DNA of 7,781 nt from NCBI GenBank assembly GCA_910584045.1, contig CAJTYO010000093.1, positions 1 to 7,781 of the forward strand. The letters are read 5' to 3'. A program made the translations under genes and the position numbers. A model generated the notes under the pieces. The model saw only the letters and a program-made list of their open reading frames with translations, was not told the origin of the DNA and made no database searches. The stretch comes from an uncultured Oscillospiraceae bacterium. GTDB taxonomy: Bacteria; Bacillota; Clostridia; Oscillospirales; Oscillospiraceae. Of this stretch, positions 6,255 through 7,781 are shown in pieces. Position 1 is the first letter of the stretch. The number at the start of each line of letters is the position of its first letter.

Positions 6255-6360
6255 GAAAGCCGCACTCTCATCTTTTATATCGGCCAAAATCCACAAAACG
6301 TAAGTGCAGACAGAGAAATTTCGGACGGGCCATGGGCTAGGAGATGGGTGTCTTCTACCT

Positions 6361-6389
6361 ATAATAACATATTTGATCCAGCTTCGCAA
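6361..6389 (-). promoter_or_regulatory. Sigma-A-type promoter with extended -10
   Basis: Minus strand TTGCGA (6389-6384) and TATTAT (6366-6361) are separated by exactly 17 nt. TG one base upstream of the -10 (6369-6368) makes an extended -10 element. AT-rich DNA lies upstream, just after the terminator of the methylase gene. Transcription would start near 6354, giving a 5' leader of about 335 nt before ATG 6019. It is the only convincing promoter seen for the secreted-protein gene, and probably serves the glycan genes too. Confidence 0.65.
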
Positions 6390-6460
6390 TAGTAATTGAT
6401 AAAATACGATTCAAAACATATTGCCCATATGGCGCATCGGTTGTAGCAAAATAACAAAAG

Positions 6461-6498
6461 CGGGAGCCGGGACGCTTCGAAAAGCGTCCCGGCTCCCG
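6461..6498 (-). terminator. Strong rho-independent terminator of the fliB-like gene
   Basis: A perfect 17-bp GC-rich stem (6461-6477 with 6482-6498) closes a TTCG tetraloop on the minus strand and is followed by C-TTTT-G-TTATTTT (6460-6449). It starts 21 nt after the stop codon of the methylase gene. This separates that gene transcriptionally from the secreted-protein/glycan unit. Confidence 0.92.
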
Positions 6499-6519
6499 TG
6501 TGGGCTCCCTCCGTCCGTC

Positions 6520-7752
6520 TCAGCCGCTGAGCAGGACGGCCATATGCGCCAGCGTGGCGCTGTCGTTCTGGAAAAATTCGTCTCGCAGGTCCGTGCGGCG
6601 CGCACCGCTGTGGAGCAGGGCACGTCCGACGAAAACCATGGAGCGGAACAGCTCCTCCCGGTCCCCTCCAGCCCCCTCCCGGCAGCTCATCACCGCCATG
6701 AAGCGGTAGAAGGCATACAGACTGCAAAAGTTGACATAGCTCTTCCACAGGGCCTCAGGCGATACAGGGTTCGGAATGTTCAGCATGAACAGGAGCGCAA
6801 CCATCAGGTTTTCGAAGAAATACGCCCTCTCCCCGAAATTTTCTTCGAACCGCGCCTTTGCCGTGCAATAGGGCTTCAGCGAGATAGACGCATGGCCGCC
6901 ACTGCCGGAAGATATACCGCAGTTGGCAAGAATATGTGCCTTGAGTTCCCGAAGGTCAGGGTTTTCCGTACAGATCGTCCCAAGCGTCTGGATGTTTTGG
7001 GACAGGAACATGACCAGCAGCTTCTCCGGTTCCTCCTCCGGAAGACCGCCGGAGGCCATACCGTCCGCCAGAGCCCGGGACCGGACCAGCCAGGCGGAGA
7101 CGTCCGTCTCACCCTCCGCCAGCTCCCGCAGAGCCATGCCCATCATCAAAATGCGTTCGGGAAGCGGGAGGCGGCGGTCCTGCAAAAAATCTACACAAAG
7201 CTCCCGCATTTCGGCAAAGTGCCGGCATAGAACCGTTTCGCCGCTGACCATCAGCCTGCGCTGCGCATCCCTGGGCAAGGGATCGGAGAGAAAGTCCACC
7301 CCCTCCGGCAAATCCCACAGCAGCGCCAGCACGCCCTCGCAGGCGAGGCTGAGGCTTCGTTCCAGATAGCCGGAGATCAAATAGCTCTCCCCGCGAGGGA
7401 AGCGCCGGCAGACCTGGGGCAGAGCCTCCAGCCCCTTCTCCGCCTGGAGGGCGCACAGACAGTCCTCCTGCAGAAGCGGACACACACCGTCCGGCAGGAA
7501 AAACTCACCATACATCCGCCCCTCGTATTTGCCGCCCCTCACACGCCGCAGAGCTTGATCCATGCGCTTCTCCAGCTCTGGCGAGCCGGTCTGACGCTTC
7601 AAAGAAAGGTAATCCTTTTTATTAAAGGCGATGCCCCACCCAATGCAGCAAGAGAGCTTGCAGCCCGCTGCAAGGCAACGAAATCGGTCATAGTAGGCGG
7701 GGCGCAGGTCTTTGTCAACTGTAACTGACCAGCTGTTCTTCGAGTTGTCCAT
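6520..7752 (-). CDS. fliB: FliB-type lysine N-methylase (flagellin lysine-N-methylase family)
   Basis: A 410-residue cytoplasmic protein of the FliB family, which methylates lysine side chains of flagellin in Salmonella and is reported to use an iron-sulfur cluster. The N-terminal signature is FRCLAAGCKLSCCIGWGI (24-41) with C26, C31, C35 and C36. A second cluster follows at CPLLQEDCLC (91-100; C91, C98, C100), then LPQVCRRFPRGE (111-122; C115), matching the 'C-x-TCR-x-YPR' block of the family. The rest is helical without further recognisable motifs, as usual for the family. Full family length, no truncation. GGAGG (7763-7759) sits 6 nt before ATG 7752; the frame is open upstream to the window edge, but this ribosome binding site favours ATG 7752. 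No flagellar genes are present, so the substrate may be flagellin encoded elsewhere or another surface protein. Confidence 0.88.
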   Translation of the reverse strand: MDNSKNSWSVTVDKDLRPAYYDRFRCLAAGCKLSCCIGWGIAFNKKDYLSLKRQTGSPELEKRMDQALRRVRGGKYEGRMYGEFFLPDGVCPLLQEDCLCALQAEKGLEALPQVCRRFPRGESYLISGYLERSLSLACEGVLALLWDLPEGVDFLSDPLPRDAQRRLMVSGETVLCRHFAEMRELCVDFLQDRRLPLPERILMMGMALRELAEGETDVSAWLVRSRALADGMASGGLPEEEPEKLLVMFLSQNIQTLGTICTENPDLRELKAHILANCGISSGSGGHASISLKPYCTAKARFEENFGERAYFFENLMVALLFMLNIPNPVSPEALWKSYVNFCSLYAFYRFMAVMSCREGAGGDREELFRSMVFVGRALLHSGARRTDLRDEFFQNDSATLAHMAVLLSG

Positions 7753-7781
7753 TGTCTGCCTCCGTCTCCGGTGGAAGCATA

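Noticed and set aside
6150..6389. A 79-codon minus-strand frame in the leader of the secreted-protein gene
   Set aside because: Its TTG start coincides with the -35 hexamer of a good promoter, there is no ribosome binding site before it or before the internal ATG near 6222, and the product is not recognisable. The later part has mildly coding-like codons, so a short peptide is not fully excluded.
6421..7230. Plus-strand frame of 269 codons opposite fliB
   Set aside because: It starts before and runs through the terminator hairpin and the methylase gene in antisense; no ribosome binding site or family motif.
1..7781. CRISPR arrays, tRNA or rRNA genes, insertion sequences, phage genes
   Set aside because: No regularly spaced repeats, no tRNA-like cloverleaf or rRNA sequence, and no transposase or integrase reading frame were seen.

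Overview
The window looks like chromosomal DNA from a GC-rich low-to-mid-GC-phylum Gram-positive, most likely a gut Oscillospiraceae-type clostridium (Flavonifractor/Oscillibacter/Intestinimonas-like). This is an inference. It rests on GC-rich coding DNA with AT-rich spacers, strong GGAGG-type ribosome binding sites, intrinsic terminators, and a secreted protein whose signal peptide and beta-rich Ala/Thr/Val domain resemble S-layer-associated proteins of that family. The clostridial-style FliB homologue also fits. All supported genes lie on the minus strand, so the window reads right to left.

Reading right to left: (1) 7752-6520 is a FliB-type lysine N-methylase, closed by a perfect 17-bp terminator hairpin (6461-6498). 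(2) 6389-6361 is a good sigma-A-type promoter with an extended -10. It would start a leader of about 335 nt holding several hairpins, a 15-codon upstream ORF and a possible pseudoknot (6126-6073). (3) 6019-5216 encodes a small acidic secreted protein. (4) 5215-5108 is an intercistronic region with a GC-rich UUCG hairpin and competing pairings. (5) 5107-226 holds three tightly packed genes with gaps of 6-7 nt: a 780-residue O-antigen-ligase/polymerase-family membrane protein, a polyprenyl-phosphate sugar-1-phosphate transferase (WcaJ type), and a GT4 glycosyltransferase. (6) A terminator at 200-229 overlaps the last stop codon. (7) 1-199 is AT-rich spacer with one long inverted repeat.

The three glycan genes cover priming of a lipid-linked sugar, one extension step, and ligation or polymerisation outside the membrane. 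No flippase, chain-length regulator or further glycosyltransferases are present, so the set is partial or depends on genes elsewhere. A secreted, Thr-rich protein directly upstream of a WaaL-like ligase recalls S-layer glycosylation loci of Gram-positive bacteria (WsaB/WsaP, WsfB/WsfP). The most interesting reading is therefore a compact surface-protein glycosylation locus with an RNA-controlled leader. That is a hypothesis and is not shown by the sequence alone.
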